From Argyresthia goedartella (lineage: Eukaryota; Arthropoda; Insecta; Lepidoptera; Argyresthiidae): a DNA stretch of 64,000 nt. The stretch spans positions 38,016,201 to 38,080,200 of the forward strand of contig OX463810.1 of the NCBI GenBank assembly GCA_949825045.1, given 5' to 3'. Position 1 is the stretch's first letter. Every line of letters starts with the position of its first letter. Shown here piece by piece: positions 43,425 to 55,009 of the stretch. The translations under genes and the position numbers were made by a program. The notes below the pieces were generated by a model. The model worked only from the letters and a program-made list of their open reading frames with translations, had not been told where the DNA came from and did not search any database.

Positions 43425-44283
43425 TCTCCAAAAAATCCGTCAATTGGACGAGCGTGGGCAGTTCCGTGCTACTGCCCCCATGCAGCTGTTCAAACCGACT
43501 TTGAACAGCTGCAGGCAACCGTGACAAAACCATATACAAAACGATATATGACCATTGGTCTACCGGAAGACCAAGGTTCTGAAGGGCCTTAGTGGCCACC
43601 ACCACAGGGTAGAGCACCTGTACTCGGATGTCAACATCCCGGGTTACTCTTGGGATGCTAAACAGCTTCCCCAGCTGCGCATCAACCAACCGCCGTTTGT
43701 GTTGGTAGCGGTCAAACAATATGGACCTGGCTATCTCATAATTGCCCGCCGTGACCGTTAGGTGACCGACCAACTCCTTCGGTTCACCCCGCAGAGCCAT
43801 CAATAGTTGGGCCAACTTGTAGGCGTTGTCCAGGTCGTCCCGACCGTGGACCAAAATATCAAATAAATTAATGAATGCCGGCCACTCATCAATTGCCCCA
43901 CTGAAGGCCGGAATCTCCAGGTGTGGCAGCCGTCCAACAACACCCTTCGGGGGTGGGTCTCCGTTACCCTCCCAACGGTTATTCCTTCGCGACCGCTTAA
44001 TTTTCTCCGCGCGACGCTCGATGTCGCCCAAGCATTCCATCGCTTGGTCAGCATCCGCGCAGAGCTGTTTCACTGCAGCCACCGAGGCTTCATCCGTAAG
44101 CCCGAGAGCTTCAGCCTCCGCAGCCAGCCGACACACCTTCCCGACGCGTGTCATTGCGTCCTCCACACGCTTGAGCAGGACATCGTCCATATCTGGTCGC
44201 TCCACATACTTATGAGTATGGGCGAGCCATCTCATTTCCTCCCGGACACCATACCGCAGTACCGTCAAGGGCGAAGGTGCCAT
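43297..44283 (-). CDS. BEL/Pao Gag N-terminal part
   Basis: 328 residues from an ATG at 44283, about 700 bp inside the 5' LTR. The middle holds LPHLEIPAFSGAIDEWPAFI and then LDNAYKLAQLLMALRGEPKEL and ILFDRYQHKRRLV, the DUF1759 block that characterises BEL/Pao Gag. A zinc-knuckle region should follow but lies in another frame. A shortened Gag could be made from this frame, but it is part of a defective element. Confidence 0.8.
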   Translation of the reverse strand: MAPSPLTVLRYGVREEMRWLAHTHKYVERPDMDDVLLKRVEDAMTRVGKVCRLAAEAEALGLTDEASVAAVKQLCADADQAMECLGDIERRAEKIKRSRRNNRWEGNGDPPPKGVVGRLPHLEIPAFSGAIDEWPAFINLFDILVHGRDDLDNAYKLAQLLMALRGEPKELVGHLTVTAGNYEIARSILFDRYQHKRRLVDAQLGKLFSIPRVTRDVDIRVQVLYPVVVATKALQNLGLPVDQWSYIVLYMVLSRLPAAVQSRFEQLHGGSSTELPTLVQLTDFLESECRRCDTLDTEASVQRQPARMREGPCPPPPRGVGGRINLAF

Positions 44284-44967
44284 GTTGACCGATTTAATAG
44301 ATTCTGGTCTTATATTTCACTACCGAACTAAGTATAGCCAGAGACCAGCACTTGCCCGTCAGCGCTGGGCACAGAAATTAAAACTAAGTTGTCAAAACTA
44401 AGGCAACCACTAAAAAAAAAAAAACCTAAAAAATATTTAATATGGTCGCCCTGTGGACATACACCTTATACTATACACTCTAAATCAATTAGAGAATGCC
44501 ACCATAAAGCACAATACAAATAACACACAAAAATTTATTATAAGAAAAAAGGCTATTTTTAATATAATGAAGGTAGCTGTGAACCTTCTAGAAGTGGCCT
44601 CTCCGATATGACCCACACTTCTACTGAGGTCAGCAAAATCAGCTTAATACCCCTTAAATAGCCTGACCCTGCTCTGTAATCCGAAATAACACTGCAATGC
44701 TATGGAATCCGACTGCAATACTATAGTCCGACCGAATGACTGTTTCTTATGCACACCGAGTAGTTTCCGACTACAAATTTATAATAATTGTTAACTAAAT
44801 CGTCAATTATACGTTCACTAACCGAAAATGAACCTAAATTGTGGTATATCGACCACTCGACTCACTCACAAACTGGTTGCCGACCAATCTGAGATACCCT
44901 TTTCTCCCAACTACAATGTGGCAAAAAAACAACCCTACAACCGTCCGTGAATCGATTTCCCACTAGG

Positions 44968-44985
44968 AAACCGCGCCTGCTACCA
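44968..44985 (-). promoter_or_regulatory. Candidate BEL/Pao primer binding site
   Basis: On the element strand TGGTAGCAGGCGCGG follows the 5' LTR end (ATCA) by three bases. It begins with TGG as a tRNA primer site should. I did not assign the tRNA. Confidence 0.4.
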
Positions 44986-44988
44986 AAT

Positions 44989-45550
44989 TGATTAATTCCA
45001 CGCCTCAACCGAACGGGCGTGGAATCTGGTAGGGTTGGTTTTCACCAGGAGTACTGACCTTTGACGCCGTGGACCGGAATTCGAAAGCTCAATTCGAGGC
45101 AGGAACACGGGATAAGGATCACACGGGGGGTGAGGGGAGAGGAGTCAAATCTTACTCTCATCGTAGCCCGATGCTGTCGCCGTCGTGTTGCTTGCCGACA
45201 CAAAGGGTCGCAGTCCGAATGCGACGAATTGATCCCCGAATCACATTAACCTTCCACAACACGAAGCACTCACTCCGATGACGTGAATCTACTTATTCCC
45301 GACGATTGTTCCGTGCTTATTATAATTAAAACTCCGACCAGGCCCGACACCTGTGTTAGACAATTATTACAATAAAATACAGCCAAGGCCCGAATGCCAT
45401 GTGCCGACATTTTTTCCCATGTCAAAAAAGTAACCTCTAACTCGTCATCTCGTTTCTATACAAGTGACAGCAGCTAGTTCCGTTTCCGATCACTCGCGGT
45501 CCGAGTCGCGCAACAAAAAGAGGTGCGTTCCGAAGCATAAATATTAAACA
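44989..45550 (-). repeat. BEL/Pao 5' LTR
   Basis: 562 bp, about 98 percent like the 3' LTR by eye. It is next to the GCGTT duplication at 45551. Confidence 0.9.
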
Positions 45551-45555
45551 GCGTT

Positions 45556-45612
45556 GTTTATCAAATAACGGTTTTGACAATCTTAACGGTTACATATATA
45601 AAGAGTATGCAA
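45556..45612. mobile_element. Foldback element, right arm end
   Basis: Reverse complement of the outer left arm at 38705-38760 (shared GATTGTCAAA and CATACTCTTTAT-like sequence). It became separated from the rest of the element by the BEL/Pao insertion. Confidence 0.7.
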
Positions 45613-46629
45613 GGCCTCTGATGTCGAACAAAATGTAATTATTCAATTTTTCATTCTAATGAAGACAGACACCTTCACGTACACATCTTCTGATTGTACT
45701 TCAGAAAACTTTTCTTTTTATGTTTTTTCGTCGGATGGGGGCGGGAAGCGAGTAATTTCATTAAAGACTTTAATATTTTTCGCAAACTCTCTTTGAGTAG
45801 CTTTGCTTGTTATCCAGAAGCTCCCAGCTTGCGCCTTTTGTGTGATTTCTTATCGTAGAACAAGTTAATAATAATAATTCATTTTTATTTTAGGTTACAA
45901 AAGACCCATAGATAAATAAGTTACATACATAGGTAGAACTAAATAAATTAAGTAATAAAATAAGTTAAGCTTTTGGGTAATGGCTTTTCTTAAAACAACA
46001 ATATTTTTGTGTCATGCAATCCTGTGTATCTTAACCTAACCTTTAAACATAGTTTAACTGTAGCTAGTTGCCTGTGTTTGAATATGTTCTTTTTCTTCTA
46101 CTACTATTAAGAATGTTCTCTTCAAAATAGTCTCTTCAGTATCTATAAAATACAGTAACCATGAAAATCTATTATTCCGTCAAACTAAACCAGCAAGCTA
46201 TTATGCACATGATCTTATATTGAAAGGAATTATTATCGAGATATGCCAATTACTAGCAATTCATTTCCTTTGTAACACTTCCCTGGAGCGAAATCTGAGA
46301 ATCTTTGTGCAAATTAATTGCTTATCGAGCATTCGAAACATTAATTATATTTGCTTAATCTCTTTAACAAACCCCACGGCACAAATGAATGAAAGCGCTG
46401 TTGGGATTCCTATTATTCCTTCGCATCTGTAATTCCATTTTTTTGTATCAACCTTCACAAAACTCAGGAGTTCAGCAGTCATAAATCATAGAGTTAATAC
46501 TTCATACGTTTACATTATACTATTACCTACACATTACATAGCTAAAAAGGCCACACAATAAAATACTACTTTGACGCATGAAATAATGGTATTTCAACGA
46601 TAATGCACGATGATGATTGGCGACACAAA
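45613..46629. other. No gene recognised
   Basis: AT-rich non-coding DNA with no recognisable protein, RNA gene or repeat boundary. Confidence 0.5.
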
Positions 46630-46876
46630 TGGCCGAGACGGCAGTGACCCTGCCTACGAAGCCAAGGGTCCCGGGTTCGAGTCCCGGTGGGGGCATATAT
46701 TTGTTTGATGAGAACGGATCGGTCCCTAGTCATGGTTGTTTATCTATCTAAGTATAGTATTTATCTATTTAAGAATGTGTATTGTTGTCTAGTACCCAAG
46801 ATGCAGGGTATACTAGTTTGGGGCAAGATCAATGTGTGTAAATAGTGTTCAAGGTATTATATAATTATTATTATTA
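46630..46876 (+). mobile_element. SINE family A, copy 2
   Basis: The tRNA-like head begins with GGCCGAGACGG and has box B GGTTCGAGTCC, followed by the family body (TTTGTTTGATGAGAACGG, TGTTGTCTAGTACCCAAG) and a TTATTATTATTATG tail. Confidence 0.85.
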
Positions 46877-48904
46877 TGATGCATCAAATGTTATCGAATA
46901 ACAATTTGGAAGAACCCAAACAAAAAAAAATACAAAAAAAACAACAAAACGAAACACTTTTCTTCAATCTCCAATTCCTCAAATGAGTTGACATGCCAGC
47001 CGGCCCCGCCTTGCGCCTACTGAACCAGCCACCTTGCCATATCCGCCAGGCAACAGAAGTGCGTGTTCGAGAAACACACCGCCACAAACACGACATGTTT
47101 TTAGCACTTGTGAGGAGGAAGCATAAAAAAACACATTGATTCATCGAGGTATGAGCGATGACCGCGAATCGAATGCTTGCGATTTTCCTGCGACATCTGT
47201 AATAGCACTAATTTCAATTTCAAATGCGGTAGTTATGAGTGTTATTACACATTTGATTGATGGACAGCGTAGACCCGTATTTACGAGCTGCGCTTCTCTT
47301 CCTAGGAGTTTTCAGATGACGTCACTAGTATACATGAAGATTTGTTTATTTTTGTGTCTGTGTTGCTTATTTACTAAGCAGTAATACCTTTTGTTGGATT
47401 TGAGTTGGAGATTATTGAGCAAGGGGGTCGCTCTAGCTCGAGCGACATTTCATTATTATGCAACTTGTGTAGCGTAAGGTCTGATGGAATAACATGAAGC
47501 GCAGTTCGGTTCTACATATGTATACATAATGCCGATTCCATGCCTTCATTTCATGGATGTTTTGCTTTTGGTGAACTTTGCTTCCGTTTCCATGTGGATT
47601 TGATATATTTGCTAGGGTATTATTCGTATCAATAAAATAAAATCTTAGTTCCAGTACGGAAAACATGTACAATTGATTAAAATGCGTGACCACTATACAT
47701 GCAAATTCAACATTAATATTCTGATATATTTGATGCGTGAGTATTAGTAACAGTATTAGTTTTATGCTCATAATAAAAAACCTTGCTACTACATGCGACC
47801 AAATTGATATACCTACTTATTTACTTTAATTAATTAGGTACAACTATACTTATTAATTACATTTCGCTCGCACACTCGCACTACTTACGTAGCATGCAAT
47901 CCAAATAGCAACAAATTGAAACGTCCGAGAAACTTCGATGGATGATTGCTGCCAAGCCAACGCATTTTTCCGTATACGGGGTATTGTGTGTGTGTGTGTG
48001 ACACAGATTCAACCGACAAGTTAGTCAGTAATTTGGGTTACAGAAGCCTGGCCGATTGCAGGTCGAATTACAGAAGTTTAAAAACTAAAACTCCCTTTCG
48101 AAATCAAGAGGTCCAAAATGAATCCAAACTCGAGGGGTTTTCAAGTAAGAATGCCAGAGTTCCGTCCACCACCGACCAGCTCCATCATCATGTGATGATG
48201 ACGAGAACATCGCTAGGAGATATGAATAAAGGACTTGTCAATAGGAATCTAATGTGCCCAAAACTCGATGGGCTTACATGTATGTCCCCTCACCTACCTT
48301 TGTGCTCCATGTTCAGACTAGCGCGATGGTACTATATTGGTGTATAGTCATCTGAACTACAATAACATACCAAGATTTGTAATTATAGTAGAACTAAAAG
48401 TGGGCGGAATTCCATTCCTAGATTTGTGCGCATATGATATTTAGTTACAAGTAGCCCGGTGGTGGGGGTAGATTGGTGAATAATAAGGGTGTTGATAATC
48501 ATAAAAATATGAATTATGAACCCATTAGACCTAATGGGTCAAAAAGGGCTGATAATAGCTATTTATGCTACTAGTGCGGGAAGTAGGTGATTCACGTCAA
48601 GTGTCATTATTATTCACGAGCAAGCGAAGTGAGCATGTATATAATTCGTCACGAGTTTGAAATGATCTTACGCAAGTGTATCATACAATGATTTACTATG
48701 CATTGTGCGAGGAAATAAAATATACATTAATGAACTAAACAAGAAATTAGTAAAATGGCGGGCTTAATTTAAATAAATGCGCGGTCAACATATCTATAAT
48801 CCGCGCCACCACTATGTCCTGTGACGGAAAGTGGAACTAAATACACCAATCTCCCTGGCACTGGCGGCGCACCGTGTCGTGTTTTAATAGTTTAACTATA
48901 CATA
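46877..48904. other. No gene; short GT microsatellite
   Basis: No supported gene. A (GT)n run of six to seven units lies at 47988-48001. Open frames here lack ATG starts or recognisable sequence. Confidence 0.5.
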
Positions 48905-49158
48905 TTAAATGAATATTAATACATAATACGTTGGACACCATTTACACACATTGATCTAGCCCCAAACTAGGATTCCCTGTATCTTGGGTACTAGACAATT
49001 ATACACATACTTATATAGATAAATATTATACTTAGATAGATAAACAACCATGACTAGGGTACAAACATCCGTTCTCATCAAACAAATATTTGCCCCCACC
49101 GGGACTCGAACCCGGGACCCTAGGTTTCGTAGGCAGCGTCACTGCCGACTCGGCCATT
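48905..49158 (-). mobile_element. SINE family A, copy 3
   Basis: Reverse-oriented copy with the head at its right end (complement of box B in CGGGACTCGAACCCGGGACC) and the body running left to about 48905. Its head abuts the long inverted repeat element at 49160. Confidence 0.85.
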
Positions 49159-49159
49159 T

Positions 49160-50592
49160 AATAGAAGTTTATGTGACTGTTACATAATGAAAGGCATTAA
49201 AATACGTATGTGGGTTTATGAAACGAGCCGACAGGCGACCTTATATAATAAGCTCTCTATGATGTGTTTAGGAACCGCACGTTACAACCGGCATTGTGGC
49301 ATTGACGTTTAATTTCGAATAGAACGTCATTTTGACTGATATTAGGATTGAGGTCATTTAATTTTTGGATGGATTAAGAACATTGAATTCGATGTTATTA
49401 TGAAGCAATAATAACATTTTCACAGATAAGAAAAGTGTTCTAACAAAACAGTTATCTTTAAACTGGTCGTAAATTGCGGTTTTTAACGCAATATTTATTG
49501 TTTATGATGTGTGCAGTAGGGTGGTCCTTATATTTCGACTTTTGAATTATCCCCGGGACACTTTGTCATTTCGATATATGCATATAAATATGAAATATAT
49601 ATTATATTTTTTTGTTAAGATTTAGCGGTAGCCACCAGCTGTCCAGGTTTTTTTTGCCATCCATCGGTGAAGTATTGCGTTTCTTTTTTTACTACAAAAA
49701 TGAAGAAAAGAAAAGCAGGAAAGCAAATAAAAGCAAGCGAAGTTATAATATTGGGGAAAATGCTAACATACCAATTCAATTAAAAAAACATATCATCAGT
49801 AAAACTTAAAACTATTCAACTACGCAGAATCTTAAAAAAATTATAAAAGAACAAGAAAAAACGTTCAGAAGCATCAAAGAAAAAATAACATAAGTCAACA
49901 AAAATAAGAAGTTTTTTTTGTTTTTATTTTTATCACAGATTTTGAGCTTTTATTTAAAATTTAAACCTTGGTAGCGACCGCTAAATGTCATTTTATAAAT
50001 TAAAAAACTTACTGAAATAGTTTCTTATGGTATATAATCAAGTTATGTGGTGCCCCGCGAAATTAAAAGAAAAAAATATTTTTTTAGCAATAATAATGTA
50101 ATGTGTAAATAAAATTAATTTACAGACCAAAGTCTAAATCTGAAGTATTTTACCAACACACTAATCATAAACCCTCTTTACTGCGTCCAAAAACCACACG
50201 TTACGACCAGCATAATGATAAACTTCTTGGTACAAACTCATTTATTACCTGAATATTGATCATTATGACCATAATGTACAAAAATTTGTCAAATTATGAA
50301 ATTCAAATTTCCAACGCCGACGCCCGCCTGCGTGCCGCCCCTAGTTGTTGGTACTACAGAACAAGCTAAACAACTACAGAGCAATGCCACAATGCCGGTC
50401 GAACATGCGGTTCCTGAACACATCAAAGAGAGCTTATGATATGTGTGTAGATAAACTAGTGTATGTAACTGTACATAATTAGGTATTAAAACTCTCGAGT
50501 GATATTATTACAAAACTCGCCTTCGGCTCGTTTCATAAACCCACTCTCGAGTATTAATGCCCTCCATTATGTAGCAGTCACATAAACTACTA
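49160..50592. mobile_element. Long-TIR transposon F, non-coding
   Basis: Inverted arms of about 150 to 220 bp at 49160-49305 and 50370-50592 share GTTTATGTGACTG, GGGTTTATGAAACGAGCCG and GCCACAATGCCGGT (complemented). The interior of about 1.06 kb is AT-rich and encodes nothing I recognise. The right arm carries an extra segment with CTCGAGTG. A related right half lies at 55010-55352. No clear target duplication was settled. Confidence 0.7.
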
Positions 50593-51062
50593 TAGGTATA
50601 ATAACGCGTTTAATGAAGTATTAGTTTTATTGTACATGTTATTTGAATCATATTTGTTAAACTTTTCTCAAAAAAAACTGTTTGGGTCGGGCTGACTAGG
50701 GATAAGAAAAAAACTGAAAAGAAAGCACTAGTGCGAAAAAGTCGCTTTCCGCATGCTTTGGCTACATGGAAAGCGCATCTTTAGCTTAGCGCACAGGTTA
50801 GCTGTAAGAAGAATTTCTTTTTAGAAATAAGCTCACCTTTGCTTACTGTTCGTGTTATATTTTCCATTGTGATTTCTGTGCAATAAAGGATTATTATCTT
50901 TTCCAGCAAATACATTGTAAAGTTAATAGAAGCCTGCATCTCTATTCAAAATAATGTATGTGTCTCTTTTGTTAAGAGTTTCGTCACGTTGAATTTTGTA
51001 AAGCCAAGTTTACAAAGGTGGAGTATGAGTTAATTATACCCCGGTTAGGCGAGTTTGCCTGC
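50593..51062. other. No gene recognised
   Basis: Non-coding DNA between two repeats. No gene seen. Confidence 0.5.
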
Positions 51063-51480
51063 TTGAAAAAAACCGGCCAAGTGCGAGTCGGACTCGCGCA
51101 CGAAGGGTTCCGTACCATTGTCTATTAAAACGGCAAAAAAAACACGTTTGTTGTATGGGAGCCCCCCTTAAATATTTGTTTTATTTTAATTTATTTATTT
51201 ATTTTAAAGTGAATATAAAACTAAATAGTCTGTAAATATTGCAAGCGTCTACCTGTCAATATCGAGCATATACGATAAAAGAAACGTTTGTTGTATGGGA
51301 GCACCCTTAAATATTAATTTTATTCTGTTTTTTAGTATTTGTTGTTATAGCGGCAACATAATACATCATCTGTGAAAATTTCAACTGTCTAACTATCATG
51401 GTTCATGAGATACACGGACGGACAGCGGATTCTTAGTAAAAGGGTCCCGTTTGGTACCCTTCGGGTACGGAACCCTAAGA
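51063..51480 (+). repeat. Interspersed repeat E, near-complete copy
   Basis: Begins AACCGGCCAAGTGCGAGTCG, passes TGTTGTATGGGAGC twice (51150 and 51290) and TTATAGCGGCAAC, and ends CGGGTACGGAACCCTAAG. It shows both termini of the family. Confidence 0.75.
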
Positions 51481-51555
51481 ACGATTAAAATCTTCTATAG
51501 TTTATTTACAGCATTTCGATAGTTATTCTTACATCATTTGTAAATCCACATACTC

Positions 51556-51735
51556 ATCATAAGAACAACAAAAAATACTTAAAACATAAACTTAAGTACA
51601 CAAAACATAAATAAATGTTTGGTGATAATTTATCCAAACACAATTTAGTGATCATTTACCAATCCTGGCAGTCATTTCGAATATATTGGTAGTAAATTTT
51701 CGAATTTTTTGGTAATCGTTTAAACATAAGCCATA
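51556..51735 (+). mobile_element. Foldback MITE, 3' half only
   Basis: Matches the part of 1948-2306 after the hairpin (AAGAACAACAAAAAATACTT to TTTAAACATAAGCC). The hairpin core and 5' arm are missing. Confidence 0.7.
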
Positions 51736-52142
51736 AGTAAGTATCGCTAATCCAGTCACGAGCATACAGTGGTAGAGAGGAGTCGAAACTTGCTATTCCC
51801 ATGCTAACTTGAAAACATTATAGCTAAACATATGACAATAGGCTTAACTTAAGTTTTTTTGTTGTCATTACATGGTATTAATTTCGTCAGTCGGTATGTT
51901 TTTTTCTGCAAAAGAATATGCCCCCATTGTGAACTAAATGGCTGAAGAAGTGATAGCTTTTGTGCCTGGCCCCTGCCTCGCTCGTCCTCGCGCCGCGAAA
52001 CAAAAGTGATTAATCGATTTTCAGTCGGCGCGCCGCCCTCATCCTCCAGAACCGGGCTGTTCCTGTCCCGACCGTAGCACCTGTGTGACCGGACCGGATG
52101 TACGTAACCAGGTGCATTCATAAGTTTGTATGTGGTATTGAA

Positions 52143-52332
52143 ATAACGTTGTATGGGAGCCCCCTCAAAGTATTTGTTGTTATAGCGGCAACAGAAATAG
52201 ATCACCTGTGAAAATTTCTCTGTCTAACTATCACGGTTCATGAGGTACAGCCTGGTGACAGACGGACGGACGGACAGCGGTGGCTTAGTAATGGGGTCCC
52301 GTTTGGCACCCTTCGGGTACGGAACCCTAAAA
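52143..52332 (+). repeat. Interspersed repeat E, 3' part
   Basis: Starts at TTGTATGGGAGCCCCCTC and ends CGGGTACGGAACCCTAAA. A GC-rich stretch at 51930-52140, not part of this repeat, precedes it and is unclassified. Confidence 0.7.
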
Positions 52333-52695
52333 ATGGGGTTTTTTCGAGTCCTTTTACTCCACTACAAAGACAACTAAGGATTTCATTTTTTAGGTAAATG
52401 TTTATTGAGTATTTTATTCCGTTTCTCGCCGAAGAAAAACGCGATTGGATGAATTTTTCTCGGTAGAATTTAATTACGAAAATACCTCTAAATTGTGTGG
52501 GATATTATGAATTCGTAAGCTCACCTTGAAAATACTTTTGACATGATAGCGTAGTTGTTTTTTTTTTTTTAATATATGTGGTTTGAGTGGAGTGGTTTGA
52601 GTCAAGCGCATTGATTGCGCTCTTTTTTTCCAATGTGGTATTAATTAACGTTGTCACTTTCGTTTAGTTTCGTATTCCCGCTTTGACATATCACC
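52333..52695 (+). repeat. Interspersed repeat D, copy 2
   Basis: Same order as 56393-56835: TTTACTCCACTA, ATTGGATGAATTTTTCTC, then a poly-T run and TGCGCTCTTTTTTTCC and CACTTTCGTTT. It directly follows repeat E. Confidence 0.65.
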
Positions 52696-53394
52696 TTGAG
52701 TCTTGATTTCAGTCCACCGTTGCGTCAGAACTAATATACAAATACGAGAAGTATATTTCATCATCATTAATACTGCAAAAGTCCGAACCAATTTTCTTTG
52801 GCTCTGCGCGAGCTGTCACCTATCTCACCCTCACCCATCTTACCCTAAGCATGGACGAATAAAACTAGAGGACTGACAACGTCATATAAAAAACGTACCC
52901 TGCTAGAAAGCTAAAATCCTGTATTATTTCTAGATGTCGCTGAACCACGCAATAGATGCTGGGTGCTTAGGGTAGTATAATCCATAGTAATATCGACCGA
53001 AAATCAGAGATGGCGTAAGCGTAAGCCTTGTTTCTTCTTAGGAAATTAACACTTATACCGCGATCTTTCCTAAATTAAGCGCGCCACCACTATACTAGTA
53101 AGAACTTTTGAACTAGTAGCTCTATCTAGCAATATAGATTTAAAATAAAAATCGAATTACATTTCAAAGTATGTACTACGGTTGTTTGTCCTCTAGTTTT
53201 ATTCGTCCATGCCCTAAGTAAGAAAGAGGGGTCACCGCTCGGTCAGAGCCACAGAAACTTGGCGCAGTCTGTACATTACACTGTTGAGCAGTGATAATAA
53301 TGAAATGGGTTATCGCAGAGTTCATTTCTTTAATAAGAGTACCTACCAGCACATTAAAGATGTTTTGGAGCACGAACAAAAAACAAATAGCATC
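52696..53394. other. No gene recognised
   Basis: Two distant pieces are inverted relatives (CTCTAGTTTTATTCGTCCATG at 53192 and the reverse near 52853-52870), so a foldback element may span roughly 52770-53250. Not coding. Confidence 0.4.
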
Positions 53395-53568
53395 TTAGGA
53401 GTGACAGGCACAACTGCCCATGCGCCTATATACCAATACCATGAAAGGTTTCTTAGGAGTGACAGGCACAACTGCCCATGCGCCTATATACCAATACCAT
53501 GAAAGGTTTCTTAGGAGTGACAGGCACAACTGCCCATGCGCCTATATACCAATACCATGAAAGGTTTC
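53395..53568 (+). repeat. 58-bp minisatellite, three perfect units
   Basis: Units start at 53395, 53453 and 53511 and read the same in all three, beginning TTAGGAGTGACAGGCAC. The period is not a multiple of three, so an open frame across it changes phase in each unit. Confidence 0.92.
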
Positions 53569-53580
53569 TTTAGCTTTTTG

Positions 53581-53838
53581 ACGACCCGAATAGCCGAGTC
53601 GGCAGTGACCCTGCCTACGAAGCCAAGAGTCTCGGGTTCGAGTCCCGGTGGGGGCAAATATTTGTTTGATGAGAACTGATGTTTTTACCCTGGTCATGTT
53701 TGTTTATCTATCTATGAAGAATATTTATCTATATAAGTAAGTGTATCGTTGTCTAGTAACCAAGATACAGGGAATCCTAGTTTGGGGCTAGATCAATGTG
53801 TATCTGTAGTGTCCAAGGTATTATTATTATTATTATAG
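53581..53838 (+). mobile_element. SINE family A, copy 4
   Basis: The best preserved head: box A TAGCCGAGTCGG at 53591-53602 and box B GGTTCGAGTCC at 53635-53645, the internal RNA polymerase III promoter. Body and ATT-rich tail follow to about 53838. Confidence 0.88.
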
Positions 53839-53894
53839 TTATGCCACCACTGTGCCCTTTAATTCTCAACTTTCATTGCGTCAAGGACATGAAA

Positions 53895-54079
53895 CAACAA
53901 ACATTTACATACAGGCACATACATTGCTTCTGGCCCCACACTAGGATACCCTGTGTCGTGAGAACTAGAAACAGCGGCGTCACACACATTAAACATCCAA
54001 GACCTGTTTTTTTTTTTTTGTTACCCCCAGCCGGGGATCGAACCCGGGACCTCTCGCATGGTAGGCAAAGCATGTGGCT
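53895..54079 (-). mobile_element. SINE family B, copy 3
   Basis: Has ACATTTACATACAGGCAC, ACTAGGATACCCTGTG, a poly-T run at 54007-54019, and the plus-strand complement of box B (GGGATCGAACCCGGGACC). The head side runs into an inverted duplication. Confidence 0.8.
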
Positions 54080-54097
54080 TTGCCTACCGTGCGAGAG
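54051..54097. repeat. Inverted duplication of a SINE head
   Basis: Bases 54051-54071 pair with 54077-54097 with one mismatch and a 5-base loop. The arm CTCTCGCATGGTAGGC is part of the SINE B head, so a segment of the head was copied in reverse next to itself. Confidence 0.85.
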
Positions 54098-54115
54098 GCC
54101 TTATGAAAGGTAACA

Positions 54116-54452
54116 AATATAATGATCACCAAAATATTTTTTTCCTATCTAAAATGGATAAATGAACACCAAAAGTTGCAAAAATATCAGGGCAAAATAC
54201 TGCGGTAGCTTAGGTGAAGGGTAAAGGGGGTGAGCGAAGCGAAGCCCCCTGTATCCTTCGTGTTAGGTTGAACATGTAAGAACAACAAAAAATACTTAAA
54301 ACATAAACTTAAGAACACAAAACGTAAAAAGAAATTTGGTGATCATTTATCCAAACACAATTTGGTGGACATTTATCCATTCTGGCAGTCATTTCGAATT
54401 TATTTGTAGAAAAATAGGTGCGTTTTTGGTAATCGTTTAAACATAAGCCCTT
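54116..54452 (+). mobile_element. Foldback MITE with GC hairpin core, copy 2
   Basis: Closely follows 1948-2306 through the hairpin (TGAAGGGTAAAGGGGG) to TTTAAACATAAGCC. It lacks the extra inverted repeat found in copy 1. Confidence 0.8.
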
Positions 54453-55009
54453 ATGAATACGCTATGTCGTTGCCTTTCGTGATAGAAAACACTGCTCGGA
54501 CACATCGTCCAACTGCACGAGAGTTTTATTTTCCTGTTGTTTCAATTATGGAATAAAAGTCAGTGTGGACTTGCTTGGTAGATTAACCAAGGGGGAGAAT
54601 CCCCAAAATCATACCTTTTTTTCTAGAAAACTCTACCAGTGTGAACGCATGTTACACTTCCGAGGGATTTCCTGAAGGAATTTGCACCATTCCTCAGTTG
54701 TTCGCTTTACCTGAAACAACAAAAACATTCATCAATAATCTGAAGTATTTTTTTGACTCTGAAAAACGCTATTAAAAATTGAGCATTCTTTTAAAGATAT
54801 CTTCCTATTCTGGAATTTATTTAGGGAAATATCTACATCCTTTTCCGTCGTTTTATTATAAGAGCTGTTAAATATATCTTGAACCTTCTCTCAACAAATA
54901 GCATCTACTCTCGTCGACCATGTCTGCAAATAAATAAACACGATGTAACCCAATCAGCCAACCCAATAAACAAAAGTACATAATATAATTTTATCTACAC
55001 ACGTATCAA
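54453..55009. other. No gene recognised
   Basis: AT-rich DNA without a recognisable frame or repeat. Confidence 0.5.

Larger units (their letters stand above)
39073..45550 (-). mobile_element. BEL/Pao retrotransposon, RT-deleted
   Basis: A 6478-bp element on the minus strand with LTRs of 563 bp (39073-39635) and 562 bp (44989-45550), flanked by a direct GCGTT (39068-39072 and 45551-45555). The 5-bp duplication and the gene content (DUF1759-type Gag, DSG protease, Pao-type region, integrase) mark BEL/Pao. The LTRs differ at about nine bases and one indel by eye. The polyprotein is broken into five pieces and the reverse transcriptase is missing, so it cannot move unaided. It split a foldback element on insertion. 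Confidence 0.93.

Noticed and set aside
40174..44331. Plus-strand frames opposite the BEL/Pao genes
   Set aside because: The sequence is GC-rich and the minus strand carries the conserved BEL domains; the plus frames show none.
47946..48347. 133-codon frame near the GT microsatellite
   Set aside because: It has no ATG at the start of the frame and no similarity to a family I know.
53581..53656. A functional tRNA gene
   Set aside because: It has boxes A and B but is followed by the SINE body found in four copies, so it is a SINE head.
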